From NCBI GenBank assembly GCA_947683625.1, contig CANTUR010000066.1, positions 6,942,501 to 7,006,500 of the forward strand: 64,000 nucleotides of DNA, in the 5' to 3' direction. The notes under the pieces are model-generated. The model did not search any database and was not told where the DNA came from. It saw nothing but the letters and a program-made list of their open reading frames with translations. The translations under genes were made by a program, and so were the position numbers. Of this stretch, positions 47,016 to 58,329 are shown piece by piece (position 1 is the stretch's first letter; every line of letters starts with the position of its first letter). The DNA comes from Mallotus nudiflorus. Taxonomy: Eukaryota > Streptophyta > Magnoliopsida > Malpighiales > Euphorbiaceae.

Positions 47016-47514
47016 TAAGGAAGGAAAGCACAAAAAAATAATTCAAATGCTATTTTGATACTCAGAATTTGATCTTTTTGTGCTCAATTTCCATGAGTTT
47101 TGTTTAGCAAATTCTCCCTAAAATTAGGTGTGGAAATAAGCTCTTCACTTGGTAAAAGACATGCTCTCAGCATAAGATGGATAACGATGCCTTTGACCTT
47201 TGTAAATGGTGAATAAATGACAGTCATGAAAATAAAAAATAGTGAGATTCATTGAGTGCACGCTATCTTATAAAAAGTAATGAATTTTCTCATAAATTTT
47301 CAACACTATAAGGTACTTTTGTGCATTCATCATGATTGAAACTAACTTTAACAAGTCTGTAGGAATTTCAAATCTATAAAAGAAAGTGCACCCAACTTGT
47401 AGAGATGGTCAGCATAACAAAATTAAAATTAGTCAGAAGAGAAATTCTAATTAGTTAACACAATAAAATTCAAAGTTAGCCAAGATAAAGAATTCAAAGC
47501 ATTCAACTCAAACA

Positions 47515-48030
47515 ACCAAATTCGCGAGTAGTTATAAACTGTAGCATTATCAAAGGCAAGCAATGAAAGGATTGCAATCAATTTGCAAGCAATTATGGGT
47601 TGCAACATCATCAGTAAGTAGTTATGGACTGTAGCATTATCATCAGTGAGCAATGAAAGGGTTGCAGCTAATCGCAAGCAGTTATGGATTGTAGCATTAT
47701 CAAAGGTGAGCAATGAAAGGATTACAGTTAGTTTACAAGAAATTATGGGTTGCAATATCATTAGCAAGCAGTTATAAACTGTAGCATTATCATTGGTGAG
47801 CAATGAAAGGGTTGTAGCTAATTGCGAGCAGTTATGGACTGTAGCATTATCAAAGGTGAGCAATGAAAGGATTATAGTCAATTTACGAGCAATTATGGAT
47901 TACAGCATCATCAGTGAGCAACGAAAGGGTTGCAGTTAATCGTGAGCAATTATGGATTGCAGCATCATCAGTGAGCAATGAAAGGGTTACAGCTAATCAC
48001 GAGTAATTATGGATTGTAGCATAATCATAT
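47515..48030 (+). repeat. E3 tandem array B: alternating units of about 60 bp
   Basis: About nine units with the core 'gagcaatgaaagggttgcag' and 'gcaattatggattgtagcat'. Two unit types alternate, giving a higher-order period of about 120 bp. Units are adjacent with no unique spacers. Confidence 0.85.
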
Positions 48031-48352
48031 AAGATAATTCATATTGTATGACTGAGTGTAGTCAACATTGTACGACCGAGCACAACGTATTTTCAATCAA
48101 GATTATATGACCGAGTATAATTAGCATCATACGATCGAGTATGGTGTTTCTTTTCAATACAGACAATACGTCCGAGTGTAGTCAGCATTGTACGATCGAG
48201 TATAATGTATTTTCAATCAAGATTATATGACTGAGTATAATCGGCATCATACAACTGAGTGTGGTGTTTGTTTTCAATTCAAACTATACGTCTAAGTATA
48301 GTTGGCATTGTATGATCGAGTGCAATGAGTTCCTTTCACCCAAGACTATACG
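48031..48352 (+). repeat. E3 tandem array C: units with TACGACCGAGT
   Basis: At least six variants of 'tacgaccgagtata' alternate with 'gtgtttcttttcaat' and 'gtattttcaatcaagatta' linkers, with a double-unit period of about 120 bp. The array runs directly into the truncated 3' LTR at 48353. Confidence 0.8.
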
Positions 48353-50097
48353 ACATTATTTTAATAATGTTTTTAAGGAAATAGAAGTCTTTTAGGAATC
48401 AATTTATAACTAGGGTTTGAAGACGTATCCTATATAAGAAGTGTTTTAGCTTCGGAAAAGGGGGAGAAAAAGGGAGGAGGACGAGAGGGAGAAAAATAGA
48501 AAGACAGAAAAAGAAAAGAGAAGAGAAAGGAACGAAAAAGAAAAGAAAGAAAAAAAAAGAGGGGAAGAAAGGGAAGAAAAAAAGCATCTATATTCTCTAC
48601 AAAAAAATTCTTTTGCTCAAATAAAGATCTTTGGAGAATTTTTGAAGAACAATATTTGAATACTAATAAAAAACGGTGATTTTACAAAATTTGAGGAGCA
48701 CTCCATTAAAATCATCCATAAGCATCATCTTCTCCTTATTTTATTTTATTTGATTTCTTTGATTTCTTTTTTTGATTTTATTGATTTTTAACTTTGTTTT
48801 ATTATTGTTATAATTTATTCACTAATCATAATTTTTATTCTTTTTTATGGTGATTATGGAGGAAAACACATGATTATCATACTTGGAGAATCAAATCCAT
48901 AAAAGGTTCATGGAATGCCATAGATAAGACCTTGTAGAGATATAGTTTCTAGGGTTTTTTTTTATTTTTATTGCTTTATTTTATTTATATTTTTTTGGGG
49001 TTGTATTAATTTTTATTATTATTTTTCATAAATTATTGTATAGCCCCAATAGTGGAAATCGTAGAATTGTGTGTGTGTGATTATATTGATTAATTGGTTG
49101 GTAAAATTAGAGTTTTAATTGGGTAATTAATTAAAATTAATGATGGGAGTAGATTAATTTAAGTTGCATGTTAATGAAAATTGGGGTTTTAGAAAGAATT
49201 AATTTAATTAGTTGTTTGATCTTTAATTTAATTGTTTGATATGTTTTATTTTATTTTATTTTGTTGGGCTTGTTTATTTATATATTTTAGGTCTTAAGCC
49301 CATATTAGGTTCTAACCCATTTAAATTTAGGTTTTTTAGGTTTAATTAATTAAAATGCATTTTAGGCCTATAATTAATTAGATTTTAGGTTAGATATAAC
49401 TCAGGTCCATTTAGTAAATTAGACATAGGTCCACCCAATTTAATTTAATTAATTAGACTTAGTCCACTTAATTTAAGTCTTTTTTCATAATTTGTTGATT
49501 TCAGATCATCTTAGAATTAAAACATATAGAGTTAGGCCCACTTAATTTAAATACTTCATAATTTGTAGATTTAGGCCCATTTTTTAGAATTAAAATAAAT
49601 AGACTTAGGTTCATTTAATTAAAATTAAAAGGAATTAGACCTTTTAGGCTCATTAATTAAAGCATGTAGATTTAGTTCATTTAATTAAAGTTAATGTAGA
49701 TTAGACTAACTTAGGAATTATATGTTTGATTGAATGCATTATTTATTTGTATTTTCATGACTGGTTTGTCTTGGAGTTAATTGCTAGAATAAGGGTTTAT
49801 ATGAAATTGCATGTAAATAGAGGATAATATAGTAATTCATAAAGTAATTCTAAAAGAACACAAGACTGAAAGAAGTTGGTATTCTGTATCCAAAATCTCT
49901 TAGTTATGGTGCTAGCTTTCTTTTAGGAAATTGAGTACCACTTTTTCAATTTGTCCCAATTATTACCCTAGGTGGCGACTTATCATCTCCATACCATGTT
50001 TTTATGATAGTGGTTAGTGTGTTCTCTAGAGCCCTAAACTCAAACAGTGTCATGGTTGCTAAAATCTTGGACGTGTGATAAACCCCACCCATCTACA
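48353..50097 (+). repeat. E3 3' LTR, lacking its first about 370 bp
   Basis: Homology to the 5' LTR starts at 'attattttaataat' (counterpart 39797) and continues to ATCTACA at 50097. The first part of the LTR (counterpart 39425-39796) and the polypurine tract are missing, so a deletion joined array C to the LTR. Confidence 0.85.
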
Positions 50098-50395
50098 CGT
50101 GCACTTTAGGGATTCAAACCTGACCAAATGCTTGTTCTTCCATACACTTTAGGGATTCAAACCTGACCAAGCCCTTTTTCTTCTGTGCACTTCAGGGATT
50201 CAAACCCTATTAGATGTTTGTTCTTCCATGCACTTCGGGGATTCAAACCTGACTAAATGCTTGTTCTTCTGTGCACTTCTAGGATTGAAACCTAACTAGA
50301 CACTTCTTCTTCTATGCACTTCAGGGATTCAAACCTAACCAGACGCTTCTCTACCATGCACTTTAGGGATTCAAACCCAACCAATCACTCATTAT
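50098..50395 (-). repeat. LTR b outer array: about 43-bp units
   Basis: Seven units starting 'cactttagggattcaaacc' and containing 'tgcttgttcttc'. They match the array at 21120-21420 and continue the interrupted unit at 39380-39424, which shows E3 inserted here. Confidence 0.8.
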
Positions 50396-50439
50396 ACTCT
50401 GATAAGCGAACATGGGGCAAGAAAAAAGAATAACAAGAG

Positions 50440-50870
50440 AAGCCACATAGAATGCAGGCATTAGATGGGAACTATAAAGAAAAGCCTTATAGCCATACAG
50501 GCATCAAGTGAGAACAACAACAATAACAACAAATATTGTATAGCCTCAGGGGCATCAGGTAAGACCAACAAACAAATAAAAAAAAGCATAAAATAAGATT
50601 AAATAGAAAATGCCATATAACCTTTGAGGCGTTAGGCAGATGAAATCACAGTAGGCCATATAGTTACACGGGCATTGAGCAAAATCATAACATGCCACAT
50701 AGCCTCAGGGGCGTTAGGCTAAACAGACAACAAACAAAACATGCTTTGAGCAAAGATAAACAAAAGGTACATATAGCCTCTAAAGTGTTAGGCGGAGATA
50801 ATTAAACAAACAATTTAAAACAAGCCATGTAGCCTCATAAGTGTTAAGCAAAATCAATATAGCAGGACTG
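50440..50870 (-). repeat. E2 tandem array: about 60-bp units with ATAGCCTCAGGGGC
   Basis: Seven or eight imperfect units with the core 'catatagcctcaggggcgtt' and A-rich linkers of variable length. Confidence 0.8.
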
Positions 50871-52299
50871 TATCCTATGCATCAGAGTTAGCCCACTCTA
50901 AAAACACATCCAAAAGATTCAATGTTAATGTATACATGATTGTGGTCTTTGGAAATCCTCAAAATAATATGACAACACCAACTAGTGTAGTGAGTGCAAC
51001 ATTTGTAAAAGACATGCATTATTCTAATGTACCTAAGCATGAAGTTCAAAGATGTCCTTTACAAAAACAATACTATGTATGCATGAACTAATCAAGAAAA
51101 CAATCAATAGCCAAACACTTTTTCTGTTTAGAGTTAATCTTTAGGAACTAGCCCTTTCTCTATCAAGGAATTTAAATCCAAAAGTTGAGTCTATCCAAAC
51201 ATAATAGAAATTAGGACCTTATGATCAAATTGAGATTATAATAGCAACACATGCCCCCAACTTAGTTGCTTCCTTAGAATACTTTGTTGTCGTATGATGG
51301 TTGCGCTTGACCCTTAGTGTGGAAGAGACTCTATTACTCATAAAGCTCATCTTATCTCAAAAATTGCCCCCTAGTCATGGATTTGATAGACTCTCTCACT
51401 TTTGCTCCACCAAGTTGAATCTTATGATCTCTTCAACTACTCTTCTTAGAATGAAAATGCAACCAATTTTAATTTATATTCCCTCTTCTACCTAGTTCAT
51501 TCCTTTTTTAGGAGTTTTTGAACCTATATGGGTCTTTCATTTTTTCTTTTTATTTTCCCTCTTCAGCCTAGGTCGCTCCCTTCTAGGAGTTTTCAACCTA
51601 GCTAAGTGGCTGAAAATTCATGGTGATAGTTGACCACTTTTGTTATGCTCAATGTTTATGTTGTCACTTTTAGCTGCTGACTGCTTTTGCTGTTGATCAT
51701 TTGATGTTGATGTCACTCATGCTGTTAATTACTGCAAAACTGATGAGTCCATGTCTAAAACTTCATGTGCTAACAATATGTCGGTCGTGTCTATCTTCAC
51801 ATGAATACTCTCTATTATAATCAGGCATGCCATATTATGCTTGTTATTGGTCAGCCCTTTGTAGGTTTTCTAACAAAGTATTTTTTTCAGCTCTTAATTG
51901 GTGGGAATTTTATTTGAAAATAAGGAATTTCCAAGGATTGCTCAAAATTGAATTTTCAAATGTTAGTGGCACAAATAAAGATTTCCCTTTTCTTTCCCTA
52001 TAATCTCCTTTCCTTCCTTTTTCTTTTTTGTTTTTCTTTTTTCTCTTTTTTAATTTTTAATTTTTTTCATTTTTTCTTTTTCTTGATGAATATGGGGAAT
52101 TCATTTAAAGGAAAACTAAGATTGGATATGCTTAAAAATAAGTTTGAAAGCCAATTTTGATATTTTAGTCCTCTCATGTTTTGGTTTTTTTAATCTCTCT
52201 CTCATTCAAGTATAAGATTGCATGCATAATTATAATAAATTCATACTCACGTAAATTAGACAATCAAACATTCATTAGCACAAAAGATAAAATGGTGCA
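50871..52299 (-). other. E2 non-coding 3' region
   Basis: No protease, RT or integrase motif is seen on either strand. Two similar stretches with 'cctaggtcgctccc/ctagttcattcc' and 'taggagtttt-aacct' occur near 51490 and 51565. A T-rich run lies at 52015-52080. Confidence 0.45.
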
Positions 52300-53173
52300 G
52301 CAAAATATGGTTCTGAGTTATTATAGCCTTAATTGATAAACAACTACTCATAAATTTCTGAATTCAAGTTAGCTTTAACTTGGACTCCAAAACGGTATAG
52401 CTCTTTGAAGTCTCTTATGCCTATGTCCTTCAATTTATCGGCCAAAGGTGGAATGTAGGCTTTTATGGCTATTACCAACTGATTAGAATCTACAGGTCTA
52501 TGCTTCATTTGGGCCAACTTCCCTCTCCATTTGTTTAAGAAGCTTGTGAAAGGTTCATTTGATCCTTGAGTTGTATCTTGTAGCTCATAAAGAGAAACTT
52601 TGAACTAAGAGTTTAGCCTATAGTGTTTGATGAATCCTGAACACTGCTCCTTCCAGTCTTATTAAATATGGGCATCTAAAGTGTAGTACCAATTGACAAC
52701 AACTCCTTCCGAGGATAATAGAAATTTCTTGATAATCTGAGCTTTAGACAACCTAGTGGCCTTCATATAATTGACATACTGCTTCAGGTGCAGATGAGGA
52801 TTATCACTTCTAGAGTATTTCTTCATATTTAGGAATTAGTATTTTGAGGGCAACAATTCTTTCTTCTCTAAATTTATATCCAACTTGGCAAAGTTAGGAT
52901 TGAATATATGCTTCTTTAGTGCAATCTGCAATTGATCCATTTGCCTTTGCATGCCTTTCATCCATTATGACTTTGTTGGATCTACCAATGCTTTCAATTT
53001 TTTTTGAATGGCTCACTAACAATAGTTCTACTTCCTTAGTCTTTTGCATTCATAGGCATCTTTCCCATCATTTTCATAAACATGTCCTTAACCATTTGTC
53101 ACATGTCATCCCTGATTTCTTTTAATAGTTTTTTCTTGAAAGCTTCAACATCAAAATTAGAGAGTCCTGCCAT
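52300..53173 (-). pseudogene. E2 gag (degenerate)
   Basis: The likely ATG at 53173 opens MAGLSNFDVEAFKKKLLKEI. The capsid-like part follows: GVVVNWYYTLDAHI, CSGFIKHYRLNS, SLYELQDTTQGSNEPF, FLNKWRGKLAQMKHRPVDSN and AYIPPLADKLKDIGI. It aligns with E1 gag (same order of WYY, FIKHY, LNKWR-like motifs) but differs in many residues, so E1 and E2 are related families rather than recent copies. Stops and shifts occur at several points. The zinc-knuckle end is not seen. Confidence 0.75.
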
Positions 53174-54250
53174 CCTGCTCTCTTTTTTCAAATGATCTCA
53201 ACTGTTTGATTGGATCCTAAATATTAGTGGGCCAAAATCCTTTGATCTTCTTCCAAACAGGAAGAGGTTTATGACTAGGAAAAATGCAATTTTTGAAAGT
53301 TGTAATGAATGTCATGTATGCATGGAATGCAAGATTTTTTTTTTTGGAATTTAAAATGAATGTCATTTATGATGAGACACATGTTCAATAAACAAAAAAG
53401 GAAATCAATATATACTCTATTTACATATAACAACAAGAAATAAAATATAAAGCCCTCAAACGGTATCTCCACCCTTATTTCTCCCACACACATGTTCACT
53501 GGTGAGTTCTTTGTCCTAGAATTGTTGTTCTAGGTTTTAATTATCAATAAGGGATAATAAAATTGAAAAATGCAAGACAACTCTCAAGATGGTACAAACA
53601 AGTGGTAATTTCTTTAAATAATTCCAAAGTTTATTTTAATGGGCCAAGAATGATATCAATGACCCACCTTGTCAAAATCCATTTGAAATGGGTTAAACAT
53701 AGGCATAAGAGGCCCATATTGGCAAGGTTTGTTAATAATGGGCTCGAGCCTTATTAAAAACTACCATATGGCATAAAATGCATGCATTTGGGAAAATTTT
53801 TGATGGAAATTGCTAAGTCATTACATTAGTTGAGTCTTGGGTAATAAGTTTTGGCTCCCATAGCTATATACCTCCATTACATCTCCCTACTTAAGGGTTC
53901 GTGTGACATGGATTTGTACATGCTATGAGTGACAATAATCAAATACTCCACTACTAGGTTTGAGTAAAACATAGGTAGAAAAGCAAAGACTATTATCAGT
54001 TTATTTGGGACTTGGTGTGCACATTGTGTGAAAGTGTGTAGTGAATGAAAAAATTTGCAAAGGAAATAAGAAAATAATCAACGATGATAAATTACAAAAC
54101 ACTTGGAATTAGTTTCTCTATCCCCAATCGAGTCGCCAGTATAGGTAGTAAGGTCAGGCACTCGCCTAGGTGTTTGGCAACCATGGCATTGTGTGAGCTC
54201 ATGGCCCATTAGGAAATAAAAAATGGGCCTAGGGCGCAAAATGGAGATAA
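53174..54250 (-). other. E2 5' leader
   Basis: Non-coding stretch between the primer binding site and gag. It shares with the E1 leader (35032-35260) the phrases 'gtgagctcatggcccattaggaaat' (compare 'atgagctcaaggaccactaggaaat'). No gene is recognised. Confidence 0.5.
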
Positions 54251-54261
54251 AGTCACCACCT

Positions 54262-54886
54262 AAATAAATTTTGGGACACACCATATAGCAACTAGATTCC
54301 ATAGAGGTTTCCAGAAGCTGTCATTAGAGATCGGGTTCGAAAACTGAGGATAGGCTTTTGTAATGTCTACCTAACCTTGTGATTGACCTCCGTGTATGTT
54401 TTGTACTTTATTACCTTTTATTATTAAATTATTTCCTTATTTTAACGTGGATTGCAATCATTTTCAATTTTATATTTTAGTCCAAATTTGTACATTATTC
54501 CCATTTCATGCTTATAACTTGAAATACATTACAAATAAAATAAATGATAATAATTTAGAACCATAGATTCCAAATGAATAGGGGAAAGAGTTAGGGATTA
54601 CAATATTTTATTCAAAAAACATAAAATAAATAGAAAATAAACTAGAAATAAACCGAAAATATGCAGAAATAAAAATAATAATAATAAGCAAGATAATAAA
54701 ATAATTGTATAAGGAAGACTACAATACACAAGTATGAAAATGCATAAAAAAACAAATTATATAAGGATGAATATATATAAGATTCAAAATTATCATAGAT
54801 CTAATAATTAAATATCAAATCAATATGATAGTCAAATTAAAATGAAAAACGTACACAAATATTTTAAAAGAAATTATAAACAAATA
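54262..54886 (-). repeat. LTR c: end of a Tat LTR beside E2, cut by the SIRE-like element
   Basis: It matches 35290-35902 closely ('ttttgtaatgtctacctaaccttg' beside 'ttttgtaatacccacctaaccttg', and so on). The match stops at 54886 where TGTTGACC begins. The rest of this LTR should lie beyond the far end of the copia element, outside the window. Confidence 0.85.
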
Positions 54887-56219
54887 TGTTGACCATTTGC
54901 ATGATCAAACTCCTAATTTTGGATTTTGATAAAAAAAATTTATACTAATAATTTCAATTAAGTTTGTAGGGAATTATATACCAAACATATACCAAGCATA
55001 TACACTTTTGGATGAATAGTGACTTTTCGGGCTGATTGAACCTCTAAGATTCAGGAAGGCTTTTGACATCTTTAGAGCTCTTAAATGAGGAAAATAGATT
55101 CTTAAATTTTAAATTAGACATCTTAAGCTTTTTAAATTGAGCTTGATGTCAAAATCAAAGTTCATTTGGGTATGCAAATCTTTAGTCGAAGTCAGCATAT
55201 GCAGCTTGCATTTTAGTTTTCACAACTCTTGATATTTAAGAAATATCTTGAGCTACAGATGTCAAATTAAGGTGATTTAAAGTTTTATAGAAATCTAGGA
55301 CAATTATCTATAACTTTTATGAAGAATTTTTTAGCTGAATCGATCGTCTTTAGTCCCGTTCACAAGCATCTTTTGAGGTGGTCACGAGCTATACTTGAAT
55401 GGAGCCTTTTGAGCATGTTTTTGCCGAAAACTGGTAGTACCCCTCACGAGCATAAGTGCTCATGATCTACTCATCAGCAGACCTCTGACAACATCTAATA
55501 GGAATTTTTGAATGCAACAGATATATTTTTGCTCCTCATGAGCACTATTCACTCGTGAGTCGCCCGTGAGCATCCCTTGAGTTGCCAAAAGTCCAAGAAT
55601 TGATTCAAAATCAATTATAAACATTGGAGACATGACTGATACATCCAAAAACTATATTTTCAAGTGTTTTTATATATAAATACAACTTAGAATTTAATTG
55701 AAAGGTTAAGAAAACTTGTTTATCATTCATTATTTTCTTAAACATTCAATTGAGCTCTTAAACTTTTCTTTAAACAATTCATTGTGTATAACTGTTGTGA
55801 GAGTTGGTGAGTGATTAGAATATACATTCTTATTCATCTATTTTCTAGGTTTAGAAAATAGGAAGTGAGATTCTATTCTAAAGGAATTGGTTTAAGTGTT
55901 TAGCCATTAAAACACTTAGGAATTTGGTTTTAGTATGAGCCTTGAAACACTTATAATTTGGTTTTTGAGTGAGACTTGAAAACTCAAGTTGTAAGGTTGT
56001 AAGAGTGAGCCATAAAACTCTTATGTATTATCAATCTTGTGAATAAGATTATGGGTGATTAAAAATCCTAACTTAGGAATAAGTTAGGTGGAGACGTAGG
56101 ATTATTGTTGAATCCAAACTCCTTAAATATTTGTGTTCTTCATTCTTCCTTCTCAACTCTTACTCAATTCTTACAAAGAATTCCTTTAATTTCCTATTTT
56201 TATTTGATATTCCTATTCA
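54887..56219 (+). repeat. 5' LTR of the SIRE-like element
   Basis: Starts TGTTGACCATTTGC. The 3' end is placed at 'cctattca' (56219), just before a run of 12 C; an end a little further, before the primer binding site at 56249, cannot be excluded. It pairs with 63261 onward, with roughly one difference in eight to ten bases by eye. Confidence 0.8.
55667..55682 (+). promoter_or_regulatory. TATA box in the SIRE-like 5' LTR
   Basis: 'TTTTTATATATAAATAC' about 550 bp before the LTR end; transcription of the element would have started about 30 bp downstream. Confidence 0.55.
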
Positions 56220-56248
56220 CCCCCCCCCCCCTCTAGGACTCTTTTATT

Positions 56249-56260
56249 TGGTATCAGAGC
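56249..56260 (+). promoter_or_regulatory. Primer binding site of the SIRE-like element
   Basis: TGGTATCAGAGC, the standard copia site complementary to the 3' part of initiator Met tRNA. Confidence 0.9.
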
Positions 56261-56297
56261 TTGAATTCTAGGTACTTCATTGCTATAATACAAGATC

Positions 56298-58085
56298 ATG
56301 GGGAGTGAATCTCAAAACATCTCTTCTCTCAGACCATTCTTTGATGGTAGTGACTATCCACATTGGAAATTTAAAATGGAATTATATCTTGATTCTGATT
56401 CCATTAAACTTTAGGATATTATCCTAAGAGGTTAGGAACCACCTACAACCATCATTGATGGTGTGATAACTACTCTTGCAAAAAGCCAATGGAGTTTTGA
56501 TCAAAAGGAAGAAAATCATAAAAATAAAAAGGCTATGATTACTCTAGTCTCCTCCATGACAAGAGAAGAATGAGGCAAGCTTCAACATTGCATTTCGGCT
56601 AAAGAAATGTGGGAGACCTTAGAAACCACTATGAAGGCAACATTCAAGTAAGAAGCAAGAAGATTTAACTTCATATGCATGAATATGAACTCTTCAAAAT
56701 GAAACCTCAAGAATCAATCACGAAGATGACAAACCATCTCAATGCTCTCCTTATAACCCTCAAGAAACTTGGAAAACATTTCTCCAAGGAAGAGGTAAAC
56801 AACAAGATTTTAAGAATCCTACCTAAGAAGGATTGGGAATCTCATGTTACTTCAATTGAGGAAGCTCAAGACCTCTCCACTCTATTAACCGATGTGCTCA
56901 TTGGTAAGATCTTAACACGTGAGCTCACCATTAAGCAAAGAAGTGAAGAACAAGAAGAGAAAGAAGAAAAGAAAAAGAGCATTGCTCTAAAAGCTCTTTA
57001 AAAAGATAGTGAAGAGGAAAGCATCAAAGATTCTAGTGATGAAGATGGTGACACTGCCATAATCACTAGGAACTTCAAGAAGTTCTTAAGAAATAAAAAT
57101 TTCTCAAGAACAAGGAACTTCAACAAGAAGTTCAAAGGAGATGGGAAGAAGAAAATAAAAGAGGTTACTTGCTATGAATGCAAGAAACCAGGACACATTA
57201 GAAGTGAATGTCCTAAACTTAAATTTAAGAGCAAGGGAGAAAAAGATAAGAAGAAGGCATTCAAAGCTACTTGGGATGATTCCTCTGAATCCAAAGAGGA
57301 AGAGGAACAACAAGAAGTTGCCAATCTTTGCTTCATGGCCATTGAAAATAAAAATGAGGTACCATCCACTTCTTATTCTTCCTTTGATGATTGTGATGAA
57401 TATTATGATGATGATGATGAGAGCTCTATTATGAGCAAATTACTTGTTAAATGTAAAAGTTTGTTATCTAAGAAGAAATAATATAAACATGAGTTAGCTA
57501 GCTTAAATAAGGATTTTGAATGTTTAAAAATTGATTTTATTAAACTTGTTGCATTAAATGAAAAACTAGTTAGTAACGCTAAATCTTCTAATTCTTTAGA
57601 AGATCAACTTAAGAAAGCAAATGATGAAAATCATAAGCTTTCTAAGGAAGTCTTAGAATTAAAGAATTCCATTGCTAAATTTAAAAGAGGAAAAGAAACT
57701 TTAGATAGTCTTCTTGTCTCTCAAAAATTTCATGGAGATACTCATGGAATTGGATGTAAAAATGGAATGTCTTCATCATCCTCATCACATATTACTTTTG
57801 ATAAAGCTTCACATGACTCTACTCCTTCGATCTCAAATAAGATTCAAGCTTTCAAAGCTAAAAAATCTCATGTGTTAAATAACAATGCAAAGTCTCATAT
57901 GATTAACCCTTCATTAACACAAAGAGGTAAGGATCAGACTAGAGCACCTCAACCTAAGCATGCTTATATGTACACTAGACATAATTATAATAGGCATGCT
58001 GCACAACATAATGCATATAAACATATTTCACAAACTTATCAAAATATTCATCACCATTGCCAATGTATGTATCACTCAATGTCAT
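56298..58085 (+). pseudogene. SIRE-like gag (degenerate)
   Basis: ATG at 56298 opens MGSESQNISSLRPFFDGSDY and HWKFKMELYL, the UBN2 gag start. Then, after a frameshift near 56660, come PQESITKMTNHLNALLITL and EEVNNKILRILPKKDWESHV. The zinc knuckle CYECKKPGHIRSEC (Cx2Cx4Hx4C) is at about 57169-57210, followed by an acidic stretch (YYDDDDESS) and a coiled-coil-like region (LEDQLKKANDENHKL). Stops include two TAG near 56413-56432 and a TGA near 56571, where Trp is usual. It would form the particle shell. Confidence 0.85.
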
Positions 58086-58329
58086 AAAACAATAAGAGAT
58101 ACACACAACACCAAAGGCATGTTGCATACACTAGGAAAGCATATCATCCTAGGAGAAACAAATTTGAAAATATTGTATGCTCATATTGCATGATCAAAGG
58201 ACATACCAATAATGTGTGCTTTTATAGAAAACTACACATGAATTTGCTTCCTTTGGATTATCTTAAAACTAACCAACCTAGACCAAGAAAGGTTTGGGTT
58301 CAAAAGAACACATAAAATTTTTTATATAG

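Larger units (their letters stand above)
39425..50097 (+). mobile_element. E3: gag-only Tat-lineage LTR element nested in LTR b
   Basis: LTRs at 39425-41523 and 48353-50097 share about 1.7 kb. The element begins TGTAGACACC and ends ATCTACA, so TGTAGA/TCTACA are inverted. A primer binding site follows the left LTR. The internal region holds a gag relic (42512-43862) and a short piece of the gag-pol junction (to 44340) but no RT, RNase H or integrase. It is followed by 4 kb of non-coding sequence with three tandem arrays. It is inserted in the 43-bp array of LTR b; flanks tgcgt and cgtgc do not form a clean target duplication. The layout fits a non-autonomous derivative of a Tat element. Confidence 0.75.
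50396..54258 (-). mobile_element. E2: second Tat-related internal region (gag-bearing, no pol)
   Basis: Minus-strand order is primer binding site (54258), leader, gag relic (53173-52300), then about 1.9 kb without pol that includes a tandem array, ending at LTR b. As in E3, no RT or integrase is seen. E2 lies on the same strand as E1 and shares LTR b with it in a LTR-E1-LTR-E2-LTR arrangement. Confidence 0.55.

Noticed and set aside
47447..47881. 144-codon minus-strand ORF with repeated LLTFDNATVHN-type units
   Set aside because: It lies on the antisense strand of tandem array B; unit length happens to keep the frame open.
47515..48352. CRISPR-like regular repeats
   Set aside because: Units are adjacent imperfect tandem copies with no unique spacers, inside a plant retrotransposon.
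39420..50102. Target duplication for E3 from tgcgt and cgtgc
   Set aside because: The 5-mers do not match in register; a shifted LTR end gives only 3 of 5 identity, so it is not claimed.
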